Notes: generated from the sequence alone by a model not told the origin. 64,000 nt of DNA from Acidiphilium acidophilum (GCF_033842475.1 NZ_JAWXYB010000018.1:2401501-2465500), one strand, 5' to 3'. Counted from the stretch's first letter, positions 1 through 8,669 are shown. Made by a program: numbers and translations.

Positions 1-282
1 CTGGCTCGCCATCAGCGAATCGGTGACCTGGCTGGTCTCCAGCACGCCACGGAGCAATTTCGGATTGAAATCGACCGGGGCGTACAACAGCGTACCGGTC
101 GCGGTATAAACCGGTGCCACGCGCGACAACGCCAATCCCGTCAACAGCGGCAGCCCGATCGCCACACTGCACGCCAGCCGCCAATGGCGGCGCACCGCCC
201 GCAACGGCACCAACGGGTCGGCACGCTCGGCCCTCCCCGCCGATAACGCCAGCCCATGCATGCGCGGGACCGCTTCGGACAT
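1..282 (-). CDS. Wzz/GumC-type polysaccharide chain-length protein (partial, N-terminus)
   Basis: The first 94 codons of a minus-strand gene are present; the rest lies beyond the left edge. The start ATG ends at 282. After about 30 hydrophilic residues comes one hydrophobic membrane segment (VAIGLPLLTGLALS), then PVYTATGTLLY, the usual beginning of the periplasmic part of Wzz/GumC-type co-polymerases, which control chain length in exopolysaccharide export. It is divergent from a Wza-type export lipoprotein, which supports the assignment. Whether a C-terminal tyrosine kinase domain follows cannot be seen. Confidence 0.75.
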   Translation of the reverse strand, partial: MSEAVPRMHGLALSAGRAERADPLVPLRAVRRHWRLACSVAIGLPLLTGLALSRVAPVYTATGTLLYAPVDFNPKLLRGVLETSQVTDSLMASQ

Positions 283-427
283 TCAGATCGGGCGCGAATT
301 CGGATCGGGCATTGGTTGACCTCCGCATAATATGCGATGCACGCAGTGGCTCGATTATTCTGTCATTTCGCCCAAGAGTCAATCTAAAGTTGTGTGTCAC
401 CGCAATCGCCCGAGGGTTGAGTTCACC

Positions 428-1006
428 ATGCCATCCCAGCCGCGACGCCGCCTTCTGCTCCGCGCCACCTCCCTGGTCGGCATCGCCGCCATCGCGGGCT
501 GTGCCGACGGTGCCGACCTGCCGCCTTTGCCGCCCGGTGCCACGCATTCCTACCGGCTCGGCACCGGCGACGATATCAGGGTCATCGTGTTCGATCAGAA
601 ACAACTGAGCGCCGATTATCGGATCGGCGATTCCGGCACGATCGACCTTCCGCTGCTCGGCCCGGTCACCGCAGCCGGTCACACCACCAGCGGCGTCGCC
701 CATGCCATCACGGCAGGCCTGATCCGGCGCGGTTTCCTGCGCGACCCGAAAGTCGCGGTCGAGGTAAAATCCTACCGGCCCTTCTCGATCCTCGGCGAAG
801 TCAACAAACCCGGCCAATACCCGTTCCAGCCCGGCATGACCGTGCTCACCGCCGTCTCGATCGCCGGCGGCTTCACCTACCGCGCCATCGAGTCACGCTT
901 CGGCGTCATCCGGGTCAGTCATGGAGTCTCGCGCGAATACCGCGCGTCACCGACCACGCTGATCGCGCCGGGCGATGTGGTCAAGGTGATGGAGCGGCAT
1001 TTTTAG
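428..1006 (+). CDS. Wza-type polysaccharide export lipoprotein
   Basis: 192 aa. The N-terminus is a lipoprotein signal (RRRLLLRATSLVGIAAIAGC), so the mature protein probably begins at that Cys. Next comes a polysaccharide-export domain (YRLGTGDDIRVIVFDQ, roughly residues 37-125) and an SLBB-like domain (FSILGEVNKPGQYPF, roughly 120-190). It is short for a full Wza outer-membrane channel and resembles the compact periplasmic/outer-membrane export proteins of alphaproteobacteria. The ATG at 428 was chosen because it places the signal peptide at the N-terminus. Divergent from the Wzz-like gene; a bimodular repeat follows 23 bp after the stop. Confidence 0.85.
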   Translation: MPSQPRRRLLLRATSLVGIAAIAGCADGADLPPLPPGATHSYRLGTGDDIRVIVFDQKQLSADYRIGDSGTIDLPLLGPVTAAGHTTSGVAHAITAGLIRRGFLRDPKVAVEVKSYRPFSILGEVNKPGQYPFQPGMTVLTAVSIAGGFTYRAIESRFGVIRVSHGVSREYRASPTTLIAPGDVVKVMERHF

Positions 1007-1029
1007 GGTCAGTTCAAGTTTAGGATAAG

Positions 1030-1147
1030 ACTTCTTTTTGTGAACAAAAAGAAGCAAAAAAACTTTATTAATCTTGGCCGATATCGTTAAAAGCGCCCGT
1101 GCCTCAACTCATAGAAGTTTTTTGCTTCTTTTTTACAAAAAAGAAGC
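1030..1147. repeat. Bimodular inverted-hairpin element, copy 1
   Basis: Left hairpin 1031-1054 (11-bp stem beginning CTTCTTTTTGT) followed by CAAAAAAACTT; right hairpin 1125-1146 (CTTCTTTTTT stem) preceded by AAGTTTTTTG. The two halves are inverted relative to each other around a core containing GCCCGTGCC. It lies between the convergent Wza-type gene and the DUF1244 gene, 23 and 28 bp from their stop codons. Each hairpin has a run of A or T beside it, so it could end transcription in both directions. Confidence 0.9.
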
Positions 1148-1175
1148 CCTTTCTCCCCTTTCCTTATCTTACCTT

Positions 1176-1478
1176 TCAGGAATGGCCACCCTTGGCAAAC
1201 GCCTCCTGCTGCGCGGGCGATGCCGCCTTCTGATGCAGGGCCTGCCACTCCTTGTAGGGCATCCCATACACGATTTCGCGGGCCTCCGGGTCGGACATCG
1301 CCACGCCCTGCGCGTCGGCGGCTTCGCGATACCAGCGCGAAAGGCAATTGCGGCAAAATCCCGCCAAATTCATCAGATCGATGTTCTGCACGTCGCTCCG
1401 CTCGCGCAGATGCGCGACCAAAGTGCGGAATGCCGCCGCTTCGAGTTCGGTGCGCTGCGCGTCATTTATCTCTGTCAT
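1176..1478 (-). CDS. DUF1244 family protein
   Basis: 100 aa, cytosolic, no signal or membrane segment. It matches the small alphaproteobacterial DUF1244 family in length and in the conserved MNLAGFCRNCLSRWY segment, whose two cysteines (C-x2-C) could bind a metal. The family's function is not known. The start at 1478 (MTEINDAQ) was preferred over an in-frame extension to 1577 because family members begin at this point and the extension has no typical coding character. It is divergent from pyruvate kinase. Confidence 0.85.
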   Translation of the reverse strand: MTEINDAQRTELEAAAFRTLVAHLRERSDVQNIDLMNLAGFCRNCLSRWYREAADAQGVAMSDPEAREIVYGMPYKEWQALHQKAASPAQQEAFAKGGHS

Positions 1479-1588
1479 GTCGTTTGCGTCCACTTCCTCT
1501 CCGGCGCGACCACGCAGCCGCGCCGCACTTGTTTGCGATGCCGGATTGTAGCACGACGCCCCCGCACACGCGATCAAAGGATACGGAC

Positions 1589-3013
1589 ATGGCCTCTCGG
1601 CTCAGGCGTCACCGGCGCACCAAGATCATCGCCACTCTCGGTCCGGCAAGCGCCACCCCGGACATGCTGGCACAATTGTTCGAGGCGGGGGCCGACGTGT
1701 TCCGCCTCAATTTCAGCCACGGCACGCATGAGGATCACCTCAGCCGTATCGAGATGATCCGCGCCCTGGAACGCAAGTTCGATCGCCCGATCGGCATTCT
1801 GGCCGACATTCAGGGACCGAAGCTGCGGGTCGGCCAGTTTCGCGGCGGCCGCATCCAGTTGCAGACCGGCGCCGAATTCCAGCTCGACCTCAATCCCGCC
1901 CCCGGCGACACCCGCCGCGTCAACCTGCCGCACCCCGAGATCATCGAAGCCGCCAGCATCGGCGCCACACTCCTGCTCGACGACGGCAAACTCCGTCTGC
2001 GGGTCCTGCGCAAGCGCGACGATCATTTGCTGACCGAAATCGTCAACGGCGGCCCGCTCTCGGACCGCAAGGGCGTCAACGTGCCGGACGTCGTCCTGCC
2101 GATCCCCGCCCTGACCAGAAAAGACCGGATCGATCTCGCCTTCGCCCTCGAACACGGGGTCGAATACATCGGCCTGTCCTTCGTCCAGCGCGCCGAAGAC
2201 GTGCTCGAAGCAAGGGAAATCGCCGCCGGCCGCGCCCTGATCATGACCAAGATGGAAAAACCCCAGGCGCTCGACAATCTCGACGCGATCATGGACGCTT
2301 CCGACGCCGTCATGGTCGCCCGTGGCGACCTCGGCGTCGAACTCCCGCCCGAGGAAGTGCCGATCGCCCAGAAGCGCATCATCCGCGCCGCCCAGTCGCG
2401 CGGCCTGCCCGTCGTGGTCGCAACCCAGATGCTCGAAAGCATGATCTCGGCACCCGCCCCCACGCGTGCCGAAGCTTCCGACGTCGCAACGGCAGTGTTC
2501 GACGGCGCGGATGCCGTGATGCTCTCCGCCGAAAGCGCCGCCGGCCAATACCCCCGCGAGGCGGTCAACATGATGGACCGCATCATCGCCCGGGTCGAAC
2601 GCGACGAGGACTGGCGGCGCGGCATCGATGCCAAACGCCCCGCCCCCGAGGCGTCATCCGCCGATGCCATCGCCCAGGCCGCCGATCAGGTCGCCCGCAC
2701 CATCGGCGCCAGCGCGATCGTCGCCTTCACCAATTCCGGTGCCAGCGCGTTGCGGGTCGCCCGCGAGCGCCCGAACTGCCCGGTGATCGGCCTGACCCCC
2801 TCGATCGACACCGCCCGGCGCATGGCGGTGGTCTGGGGTGTCCATGCCCTGGTCACCGACGAGGTGTTCTCGATGAGCGAAGCGGTCAACCTCTCGGCAA
2901 AACTCGCGCGCCAGGAAGGTTTCGTGCAGGCGGGCGAGGAAATCGTGGTCGTCGCCGGCGTGCCGTTCGGCCAGAGCGGCTCGACCAACGCGCTGCGGGT
3001 GGCAAAAGTATAG
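1589..3013 (+). CDS. pyk: Pyruvate kinase
   Basis: 474 aa, the normal length. It converts phosphoenolpyruvate and ADP to pyruvate and ATP in the last step of glycolysis. Visible motifs are RRTKIIATLGPAS at the N-terminus, NFSHG, the catalytic-lysine region MTKMEKPQAL, and VARGDLGVELPPEEVP, followed by the C-terminal domain. The ATG at 1589 is preceded by AAAGG at good spacing. Reading frames extending further upstream overlap the divergent DUF1244 gene and were rejected. Enolase, the preceding glycolytic step, is about 8 kb away and not co-transcribed. Confidence 0.97.
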   Translation: MASRLRRHRRTKIIATLGPASATPDMLAQLFEAGADVFRLNFSHGTHEDHLSRIEMIRALERKFDRPIGILADIQGPKLRVGQFRGGRIQLQTGAEFQLDLNPAPGDTRRVNLPHPEIIEAASIGATLLLDDGKLRLRVLRKRDDHLLTEIVNGGPLSDRKGVNVPDVVLPIPALTRKDRIDLAFALEHGVEYIGLSFVQRAEDVLEAREIAAGRALIMTKMEKPQALDNLDAIMDASDAVMVARGDLGVELPPEEVPIAQKRIIRAAQSRGLPVVVATQMLESMISAPAPTRAEASDVATAVFDGADAVMLSAESAAGQYPREAVNMMDRIIARVERDEDWRRGIDAKRPAPEASSADAIAQAADQVARTIGASAIVAFTNSGASALRVARERPNCPVIGLTPSIDTARRMAVVWGVHALVTDEVFSMSEAVNLSAKLARQEGFVQAGEEIVVVAGVPFGQSGSTNALRVAKV

Positions 3014-3089
3014 GGCGCCGCCAGCGCGCTGCTTGCATGAGCGTGTCGGCAGCGCCACAATGGCGCACCAATAAATTGAGGACACGCCA

Positions 3090-3401
3090 ATGATCGCCAT
3101 CTCGGTCCTGTACCCGAAAACCGCGACGTCGAAATTCGATACCGCGTATTATCACGACAGCCACATGAAGCTGGTCGATGCCCGATGGAGCCATATGGGG
3201 CTGCACGGCAGCCGGGTGATGCACGGCGTCCCCGGCCCGGACGGCGGCGCGCCGACCTATGCCGTCATCACCATCCTCGAATTCGAAAGCATGGTCGCCT
3301 TCGGCAAGGCCGCCGAGGCCCATGGCGCGGAAATCATGGGCGATATCGCCAATTTCACCGATGTCAGCCCGATCCTGCAATTCAACGAGATCGCGGTCTG
3401 A
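3090..3401 (+). CDS. EthD-like dimeric alpha/beta-barrel protein
   Basis: 103 aa, a single small domain. The opening MIAISVLYPK followed by an aromatic and histidine segment (YYHDSHMKLVD) is typical of the EthD / dimeric ferredoxin-like barrel family. These proteins are small cytosolic oxidoreductase accessory or degradative proteins of mostly unknown substrate. It sits 76 bp after pyruvate kinase and may be read with it, but nothing in the sequence ties it to glycolysis. Confidence 0.8.
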   Translation: MIAISVLYPKTATSKFDTAYYHDSHMKLVDARWSHMGLHGSRVMHGVPGPDGGAPTYAVITILEFESMVAFGKAAEAHGAEIMGDIANFTDVSPILQFNEIAV

Positions 3402-3447
3402 AGCCAATATTTTACTTTACTTCTAGGCAGTTCCCCGACTATGTGAA

Positions 3448-3473
3448 GACGCTCGGGCGCCAGCCCGGGCGTC
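3448..3473 (+). terminator. GC-rich hairpin after the EthD-like gene
   Basis: GACGCTCGGGC and GCCCGGGCGTC pair over 11 bp (one G-U) around a 4-base loop, 46 bp after the EthD-like stop and 24 bp before the next start. No T run follows directly, so termination efficiency is uncertain; it could also act in the 5' leader of the next gene. Confidence 0.4.
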
Positions 3474-3497
3474 GGTCCCTGTTTCTGAGGATGTTCC

Positions 3498-4004
3498 ATG
3501 CGCCGCACCGCCAGCCGCTTCGCTTTCGGATTGATCGCCACCATGTTCGCCGCCGGCAATGCCATGGCCTGCATGGTGCCGACGACGCAGCAGGCACTCG
3601 ACGTGATCGGGTTGAAAAGCACCCTGATGGTCAGCGCCCTCACCTGCGACCAGCGCAGCGACTACGACACGTTCATGAAGCGGTTCCAGCCGCACATCCT
3701 CGCCGAACAGCACGATGTGGATGCCTATTTCCGCCAGGAACATGGGCGGTTGTTCCAAAGATATGAAGACACCTACATCACCAGCCTCGCCAACGTGCAG
3801 TCTTCGGCCGGCATCCACGAAGGCACCGATTTCTGCAACCAGAGCAAAGTCCTGTTCGGCAAGGTCCTCACCTTGAACACCGAACATGAACTCGACGATT
3901 TCGCCCGTCGCGCTCCGGCAGTGCAACCCATCGTGGTGGTCGCTTGCGGTATCGTGGAAAGCAGCGCCTTCCGCCGCATGGAGCGCCTCGCGCCCAAGCC
4001 GTGA
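3498..4004 (+). CDS. Secreted protein of unknown function
   Basis: 168 aa. An N-terminal signal peptide (RRTASRFAFGLIATMFAAGNAMA) is followed by a polar, helix-rich domain containing four cysteines (ACMVP, LTCDQ, DFCNQ, VACGI), which could form disulfides in the periplasm. I do not recognise the family. The stop overlaps the start of a tyrosine phosphatase by 4 bp (GTGA), so the two are probably translated together. A GAGG lies 8 bases upstream of the ATG. Confidence 0.7.
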   Translation: MRRTASRFAFGLIATMFAAGNAMACMVPTTQQALDVIGLKSTLMVSALTCDQRSDYDTFMKRFQPHILAEQHDVDAYFRQEHGRLFQRYEDTYITSLANVQSSAGIHEGTDFCNQSKVLFGKVLTLNTEHELDDFARRAPAVQPIVVVACGIVESSAFRRMERLAPKP

Positions 4005-4768
4005 CGAGCCTTGCCGGCGCGCCTAATTTTCGCGCCGTCGCCCCTCTGCCCACCCGTGATGGCCGCCATTTGCGACCCGATACGCTGTACCGGTCAGGTG
4101 TTCTTGCCCACCTGACCGAAGCGGACCTCGCTGTCGTCGAAACCCTCAGCGTCAAGCTGATCTGCGACCTGCGCAGCAGCGCGGAGCGCCACCGCTTTCC
4201 GAGCCGATGGCCCAGTCTCGCCCCCGCCCGTACCATCGTGATGCCCGGCACGACCGACCGCGAAGCCGGCATGCAACCCCTGATCGACCGCCTCGCCCGC
4301 GAGCCGGGTCCCGAAGGGGCGTATCGCGCGATGCTCGACCTCTATGCGGCGTTGCCGCGGCTCGTTGCCCCCGTGTTGAGCGACACCACCGAAGCGATCA
4401 TCAGCGGCTGGGGCATTCCCCTTCTGGTCCATTGTCACGTCGGAAAAGATCGTACCGGCGTCACCGTCGCCCTCCTGCTCGCCGCACTCGGCATCGAGCG
4501 CGATGCGATCATCGCGGATTATCTCGAAACTGCAAACCGGATCGATATCGAAGCCGAGACGAAACACGTCGCCCGGACTCTCGGCAACCTGCTCGGTCGC
4601 GCCATCGACCCGGGAACGCTCGACTGTCTCGGCCGGGCCGACCCGGCCTATATCGAGACCATGTTCACCGCGATCGACCGGCAATGGGGTGGCGTCATTG
4701 CCTATTTCGAAGCGCTCGGCCTCACTGCGAGCGGTCGCGAACGTCTCCAGGCCCGGTTGCTGGCATAA
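4001..4768 (+). CDS. Tyrosine-protein phosphatase
   Basis: 255 aa from the GTG at 4001. The P-loop signature HCHVGKDRTG (catalytic Cys at about residue 145) identifies the bacterial tyrosine/dual-specificity phosphatase family with the lysine-containing loop (HCx3KDRTG). The N-terminal NFRAV and LYRSGVLAHLT segments are also typical of this group. The GTG overlaps the preceding stop by 4 bp, which decides the start; an ATG at 3944 lies deep inside the upstream gene. Substrate is unknown; members act on phosphotyrosine or phosphoinositides. Confidence 0.88.
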   Translation: MTSLAGAPNFRAVAPLPTRDGRHLRPDTLYRSGVLAHLTEADLAVVETLSVKLICDLRSSAERHRFPSRWPSLAPARTIVMPGTTDREAGMQPLIDRLAREPGPEGAYRAMLDLYAALPRLVAPVLSDTTEAIISGWGIPLLVHCHVGKDRTGVTVALLLAALGIERDAIIADYLETANRIDIEAETKHVARTLGNLLGRAIDPGTLDCLGRADPAYIETMFTAIDRQWGGVIAYFEALGLTASGRERLQARLLA

Positions 4769-4796
4769 AAAAACCCCGGCCGAAGCCGGGGCTTTT
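4768..4796. terminator. Bidirectional rho-independent terminator
   Basis: A7 at 4767-4773, stem CCCCGGC / GCCGGGG (4774-4780 with 4785-4791) with a CGAA loop, then CTTTT. It lies between the convergent phosphatase gene and the first OmpA gene and can serve both strands. Confidence 0.88.
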
Positions 4797-4815
4797 CAGA
4801 GCCATGATACCGAAA

Positions 4816-5904
4816 TCAGTGAAGAATGATTTCCACGCGGCGGTTCTGCGGCTCGCGCACACCCGGGCCGGTCGGAACCAGCAGATGGGTCTCGCCGAAG
4901 CCCTTGATCACGATGTCGCTCTTCGGCACGCCGTCGGTCACCAGCTGGGCGGCGACGTTGTCGGCACGGCGATAGGAGAGCTTCATGTTGTAGCCCGGGC
5001 TGCCCGACGTATCGGTGTAGCCGTTCACGTTCAGGCTGGTCACATGGGTCGTCTGCGAAGCCTGCGCGGCCTCGGCAACGATCTGCGTGGCGCGCGGCGT
5101 CAGATCGGCCTTGTTCCAGTTGAAGAACACCAGATAGGTCCGGGCCGGCGCAGGCGCCGGAGCGGCAACTGGGGTCGGTGCCGGAGCCGGCGCTGCGGGC
5201 GGCATCGGCGGGAACAGCTCGTAGCTCAAGCCCACCAGAACCATATTGTTGGAATCGCGGCCAACCTTGAAGGTCGCGGGATGGCCATCCTCGATCGCCT
5301 TGTAATGCTGCGTGCCGATGGTCGACATGTAGCGATATTGCACCTGCGCCGCGAGCCCAGGCGCGCCCGGGATCGGAAACGACATGCCGACGATGCCCTG
5401 ATAGGCGAATGAGCCCGGTGTTCCGTTAATGTAGCTGCCGGTGCCGGGGATCTCGACATTGCGCCAGTCGAGGAACTGATACCCGACGCCCGCGCCGATG
5501 AACGGGTAAAGGTAAGGAATACCGATGTCGAAATCGTACAGCCCGTTGACCATCGCGCCGAACTTCTTCTCGTTGCCGCTGGCGACGAACTGGTTGGGGC
5601 CGACATCGAGCTTCTTGACTTGGTTATTAAAGTAATCGCCTTCGAGTTCAACCCGGAAACCATTTCCGAACCCGTAGCCGATCGAGGCCTCGCCGGTAAA
5701 TCCGTTGCTGAACAAGGCCTTGCCACCGAGATTGGTGCTGACACCATTGATCGCGTAGCTTTCGACCTTGCGGCTGTTCATCACGTTGTAGCCGAGCCCG
5801 GCGCTCACATAGGGGCCGGTCACCGGCTGCGCCTTCGCAGCGATGGGCAACAGCGCAGGGGCTGCAATAAAGCTTGCAACCAGAAGTGTTGAGCGGATTT
5901 TCAT
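4816..5904 (-). CDS. OmpA-family outer membrane protein (paralogue 1)
   Basis: 362 aa: signal peptide ending at KAQ (residues 1-24), an eight-stranded OmpA-type beta-barrel (about 25-215), a short Pro/Ala linker (PAPAPTPVAAPAPAPA), and a C-terminal OmpA peptidoglycan-binding domain (about 240-362) with NVNGYTDTSGSPGYN and REPQNRRVEI. It anchors the outer membrane to peptidoglycan. The ATG at 5904 has a strong GGAG ribosome site. The linker and OmpA domain are nearly identical in DNA to the neighbouring paralogue, whereas the barrels differ. Confidence 0.93.
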   Translation of the reverse strand: MKIRSTLLVASFIAAPALLPIAAKAQPVTGPYVSAGLGYNVMNSRKVESYAINGVSTNLGGKALFSNGFTGEASIGYGFGNGFRVELEGDYFNNQVKKLDVGPNQFVASGNEKKFGAMVNGLYDFDIGIPYLYPFIGAGVGYQFLDWRNVEIPGTGSYINGTPGSFAYQGIVGMSFPIPGAPGLAAQVQYRYMSTIGTQHYKAIEDGHPATFKVGRDSNNMVLVGLSYELFPPMPPAAPAPAPTPVAAPAPAPARTYLVFFNWNKADLTPRATQIVAEAAQASQTTHVTSLNVNGYTDTSGSPGYNMKLSYRRADNVAAQLVTDGVPKSDIVIKGFGETHLLVPTGPGVREPQNRRVEIILH

Positions 5905-6111
5905 CTGTTGTCTCCTCGTGCGCCCGGACCCGTGTTGAGAAATTCGAACCGGATTAACCAAACGATGAGGCCTATGTAGCATCGCTAACCGGCCCGGTGC
6001 AGGGCAGATCGCCCTCGGCGCGGCCGATATGGCTTGATTTCAGGCCCATGTTGCGCCAGCGCCACATATTACGAATCCAATGTGGCTTTTATGACAAAGC
6101 CATGACGCAAC

Positions 6112-6140
6112 AAAAACCCCCGGCCTGAGCCGGGGGTTTT
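6112..6140 (-). terminator. Rho-independent terminator of OmpA paralogue 2
   Basis: Stem CCCCCGGC / GCCGGGGG (6117-6124 with 6129-6136), CTGA loop, A5 on the left giving a U run in the minus-strand transcript, and T4 on the right. It lies about 60 bp after the stop of the second OmpA gene. Confidence 0.85.
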
Positions 6141-6198
6141 CAGAGGCTTCATGCAACGCGGCGCTTGCGCTCCGCGTCAGATCGAAGACACGCCGAAA

Positions 6199-7290
6199 TC
6201 AGTGAAGAATGATTTCCACGCGGCGGTTCTGCGGCTCGCGCACACCCGGGCCGGTCGGAACCAGCAGATGGGTCTCGCCGAAGCCCTTGATCACGATGTC
6301 GCTCTTCGGCACGCCGTCGGTCACCAGCTGGGCGGCAACGTTGTCGGCACGGCGATAGGAGAGCTTCATGTTGTAGCCCGGGCTGCCCGACGTGTCGGTG
6401 TAGCCGTTCACATTCAGGCTGGTCACATGGGTCGTCTGCGAAGCCTGCGCGGCCTCGGCAACGATCTGCGTGGCACGCGGCGTCAGATCAGCCTTGTTCC
6501 AGTTGAAGAACACCAGATAGGTCCGGGCCGGCGCAGGAGCGGGAGCGGCAACCGGGGTCGGTGCCGGAGCAGGCGGCGGCGGCGGCGCGGGCGGGAACAG
6601 CTCGTAACGTGCGCCAAGCAGAATCTCGTGATTCCCCGAATGACCGACATTCACGACAGTCCCATAATCGTTATACTTACGATCATGCGTCAGTTCAGTG
6701 TACTGATACTGCGCGGTCAGCGCGAGACCCGGAACTTCAGGAACGTTATAGGCAACACCGGCCCCGACATCGAACGCAAAGCTGCCATAGGTACCGCCGA
6801 TCTGGTCGTCCGGACCCGGCGGCAGGCTGACATGCTGGAACTTCTGCCACATGTAACCGACACCGCCACCGACGAACGGAACGAAGTTGGTGCCGGTCGG
6901 AATGTCGTAATACCCGTTCAGCAACATGCCATAGGTGTTCACGCCACCATGCACACGCGTGCCGCCGTAAATCGCGCTATCGGCCTTGCGGGTGCTGTTG
7001 CGGAAATAATTACCATCGAGCTCGACCCGGAAGCCATTTCCGAACCCGTAGCCGACGCCGACCTGACCAGCCACATCTGGGCGGAACACCAGGCTGCCGT
7101 TGTTACCGGTGAATGCGGGTGCCACCGAATATTTCTGGCTCTGCATGATGCTGGTGCCGAGGCCCAGATCAACATACGGGCCGGTCACGGGCGCCGGGCC
7201 ACCGGTCGCCATCTGCGCATGCGCCAACGGCGCTGCCGCAACGATCGCAGCGCCACAGGTCGCCGCGAAAAGTATTGAGCGATATTTCAT
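6199..7290 (-). CDS. OmpA-family outer membrane protein (paralogue 2)
   Basis: 363 aa with the same plan as its neighbour: signal peptide ending AHAQ, beta-barrel starting VTGPYVDLGLG, Pro/Ala linker, and an OmpA domain whose last 120 or so residues are identical to those of paralogue 1. The barrel has different loops (for example SAIYGGTRVHGG), so surface exposure probably differs while the peptidoglycan anchor is shared. The tandem arrangement, each gene with its own terminator, implies duplication followed by barrel divergence or by conversion of the 3' half. Confidence 0.93.
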   Translation of the reverse strand: MKYRSILFAATCGAAIVAAAPLAHAQMATGGPAPVTGPYVDLGLGTSIMQSQKYSVAPAFTGNNGSLVFRPDVAGQVGVGYGFGNGFRVELDGNYFRNSTRKADSAIYGGTRVHGGVNTYGMLLNGYYDIPTGTNFVPFVGGGVGYMWQKFQHVSLPPGPDDQIGGTYGSFAFDVGAGVAYNVPEVPGLALTAQYQYTELTHDRKYNDYGTVVNVGHSGNHEILLGARYELFPPAPPPPPAPAPTPVAAPAPAPARTYLVFFNWNKADLTPRATQIVAEAAQASQTTHVTSLNVNGYTDTSGSPGYNMKLSYRRADNVAAQLVTDGVPKSDIVIKGFGETHLLVPTGPGVREPQNRRVEIILH

Positions 7291-7434
7291 AAAGCCTCCA
7301 TTCGTTAACGTCGTTCAGCCATAACTGGGAACACAAAGCGCTGGTTACAACAAACTGATCTGCCTCTGATATGGCTTTGTCAATTAAGATCTTGTCATTT
7401 CAGCGGTATTTACACTTTGATGCAGGACGGCAAC

Positions 7435-8109
7435 TCATCGCGATCCCCCCTCGCACCCAATCAACCGGAACGTCACTGCCGCATCCCCGACCACTGTGGC
7501 ACCCGGTTCGGAGCGGATCAGCCATCCCCTGAACAAGGGCGCACTAACATCCTGACCACCTTGATCTTTGGCATCGGACACAGTTGCTCCCACCCTCTGC
7601 GCGATCACGGTCACAAAAATCGCCGCATCCGGCGTCATATCCGGCGGACGGACCACGCACGCCCCGACAGCGACGGCCAGACGCCCCTCGGTCGCGCTCG
7701 ACCCCACGGGCACCTTGATCCGCCGTACCGCGCCATCCTCCTTGTCGAGCACATCGAGCACCGCGACCGGGCGGCGCAGCCACACCGGCGGCACCTGAAC
7801 CGGCGCTTCCGCATGGCTGGATTGCGTTCCGCTCGAATCCTGCCGGTTCGCGACCGCCTGGTCGGATGACGGCGCGCCACCGGTCAATCCCGGCGGCACG
7901 GTGAGCGAGGATTGCGGCAGATCCGGCGCGGGCAGCGGTGCCGTTGTCGAAGGTGCCGGTGCCGGCAACGGCGCATCGGGCACGGAAGTCACGCCCGGCG
8001 AAAGCGGCATCGGCGCCATCTCGCCCGAGGCCGAGTTCTGGGCACGGCCCAAACCCGGCAGCGCGACCAGCATCGCCACGCCGCAGATCAGGGCGATGCG
8101 CCCGCTCAC
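7435..8109 (-). CDS. DUF2155 domain periplasmic protein
   Basis: 224 aa. A signal peptide (ALICGVAMLVALPGLGRA) is followed by a Pro/Ala/Ser-rich spacer to about residue 105 and a C-terminal DUF2155 domain (RRPVAVLDVLDKEDGAV through to FRGWLIRSEP). Two cysteines are present. The gene starts within the stop of mlaD (ATGA overlap, 8106-8109). This gene order, after mlaD and NDUFA12, recurs in alphaproteobacteria and suggests a role at the cell envelope, but no activity is known. Confidence 0.85.
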   Translation of the reverse strand: MSGRIALICGVAMLVALPGLGRAQNSASGEMAPMPLSPGVTSVPDAPLPAPAPSTTAPLPAPDLPQSSLTVPPGLTGGAPSSDQAVANRQDSSGTQSSHAEAPVQVPPVWLRRPVAVLDVLDKEDGAVRRIKVPVGSSATEGRLAVAVGACVVRPPDMTPDAAIFVTVIAQRVGATVSDAKDQGGQDVSAPLFRGWLIRSEPGATVVGDAAVTFRLIGCEGGSR

Positions 8110-8669
8110 GGCGATTTCGCGGGACCGGTCAAGCCGGGAAGCGCGGTCTTTCCACCCGCCCCCGCCGCCGGATCGGTGGCGGCCCCACCCGATTTACCCG
8201 CCGCGCCCTTCGCGGTGCTGCTTGCGAAATTCGCCGCGCTGAACACGAATTTACCCAGCAGCGATTCGATGTTGATGGCCGATTGCGTCACCACGATCTG
8301 CCCGCCCGGCTTGAGCATGGTATCGGAGCCACCCGGCGCGATCGAAAGATAATCCCCGCCCAGCAGCGAGGCGCTTTCGATCGCCGCACTGCTGTCCTTC
8401 GGGATCTTCACCGCCGGATCGATCATGAAATCGACGATCGCCGCATAGGTCTGCTGATTGAGCGTGGTCTTCTCGACATGTCCCACGGTCACTCCCGCAA
8501 TCTTGACCGGCGAGCCGACTTTCAACGGCCCGATGCTGCCGAACTGGGCATGGAGCACATACCCGTTCGTCGCCGTGGTATGCGTGCGCGAAAACGCGAA
8601 TACGAGAAACGCAACGGCAACCACGATAACGGCAAGACCGGCGATAACTTCGGAAAGACGACGCTGCAT
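8106..8669 (-). CDS. mlaD: MlaD-type phospholipid transport substrate-binding protein
   Basis: 187 aa. One N-terminal membrane segment (IAGLAVIVVAVAFLVFAFS) is followed by an MCE domain (YVLHAQFGSIGPLKVGSPVKIAGVTVG) and a Gly/Ala-rich tail. MlaD forms the periplasmic hexamer of the Mla system that moves phospholipids between inner and outer membranes. The ATPase and permease genes are not in the window. Translationally coupled to the DUF2155 gene by a 4-bp overlap. Confidence 0.92.
   Translation of the reverse strand: MQRRLSEVIAGLAVIVVAVAFLVFAFSRTHTTATNGYVLHAQFGSIGPLKVGSPVKIAGVTVGHVEKTTLNQQTYAAIVDFMIDPAVKIPKDSSAAIESASLLGGDYLSIAPGGSDTMLKPGGQIVVTQSAINIESLLGKFVFSAANFASSTAKGAAGKSGGAATDPAAGAGGKTALPGLTGPAKSP

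Noticed and set aside
4207-5412. Long open frames of several hundred codons opposite or out of frame with real genes (for example here, 11406-12767 and 21020-23761)
   Set aside because: In GC-rich DNA stop codons are rare in shadow frames. The translations are Arg/Pro/His-rich without domain features, and each overlaps a clearly recognisable gene on the other frame.
6061-6090. GCCACAT/ATGTGGC hairpin followed by TTTT as a terminator
   Set aside because: The loop is 12 bases and the stem only 7 bp; it lies between the promoter of the first OmpA gene and the terminator of the second, so a terminator on the plus strand would serve no gene.
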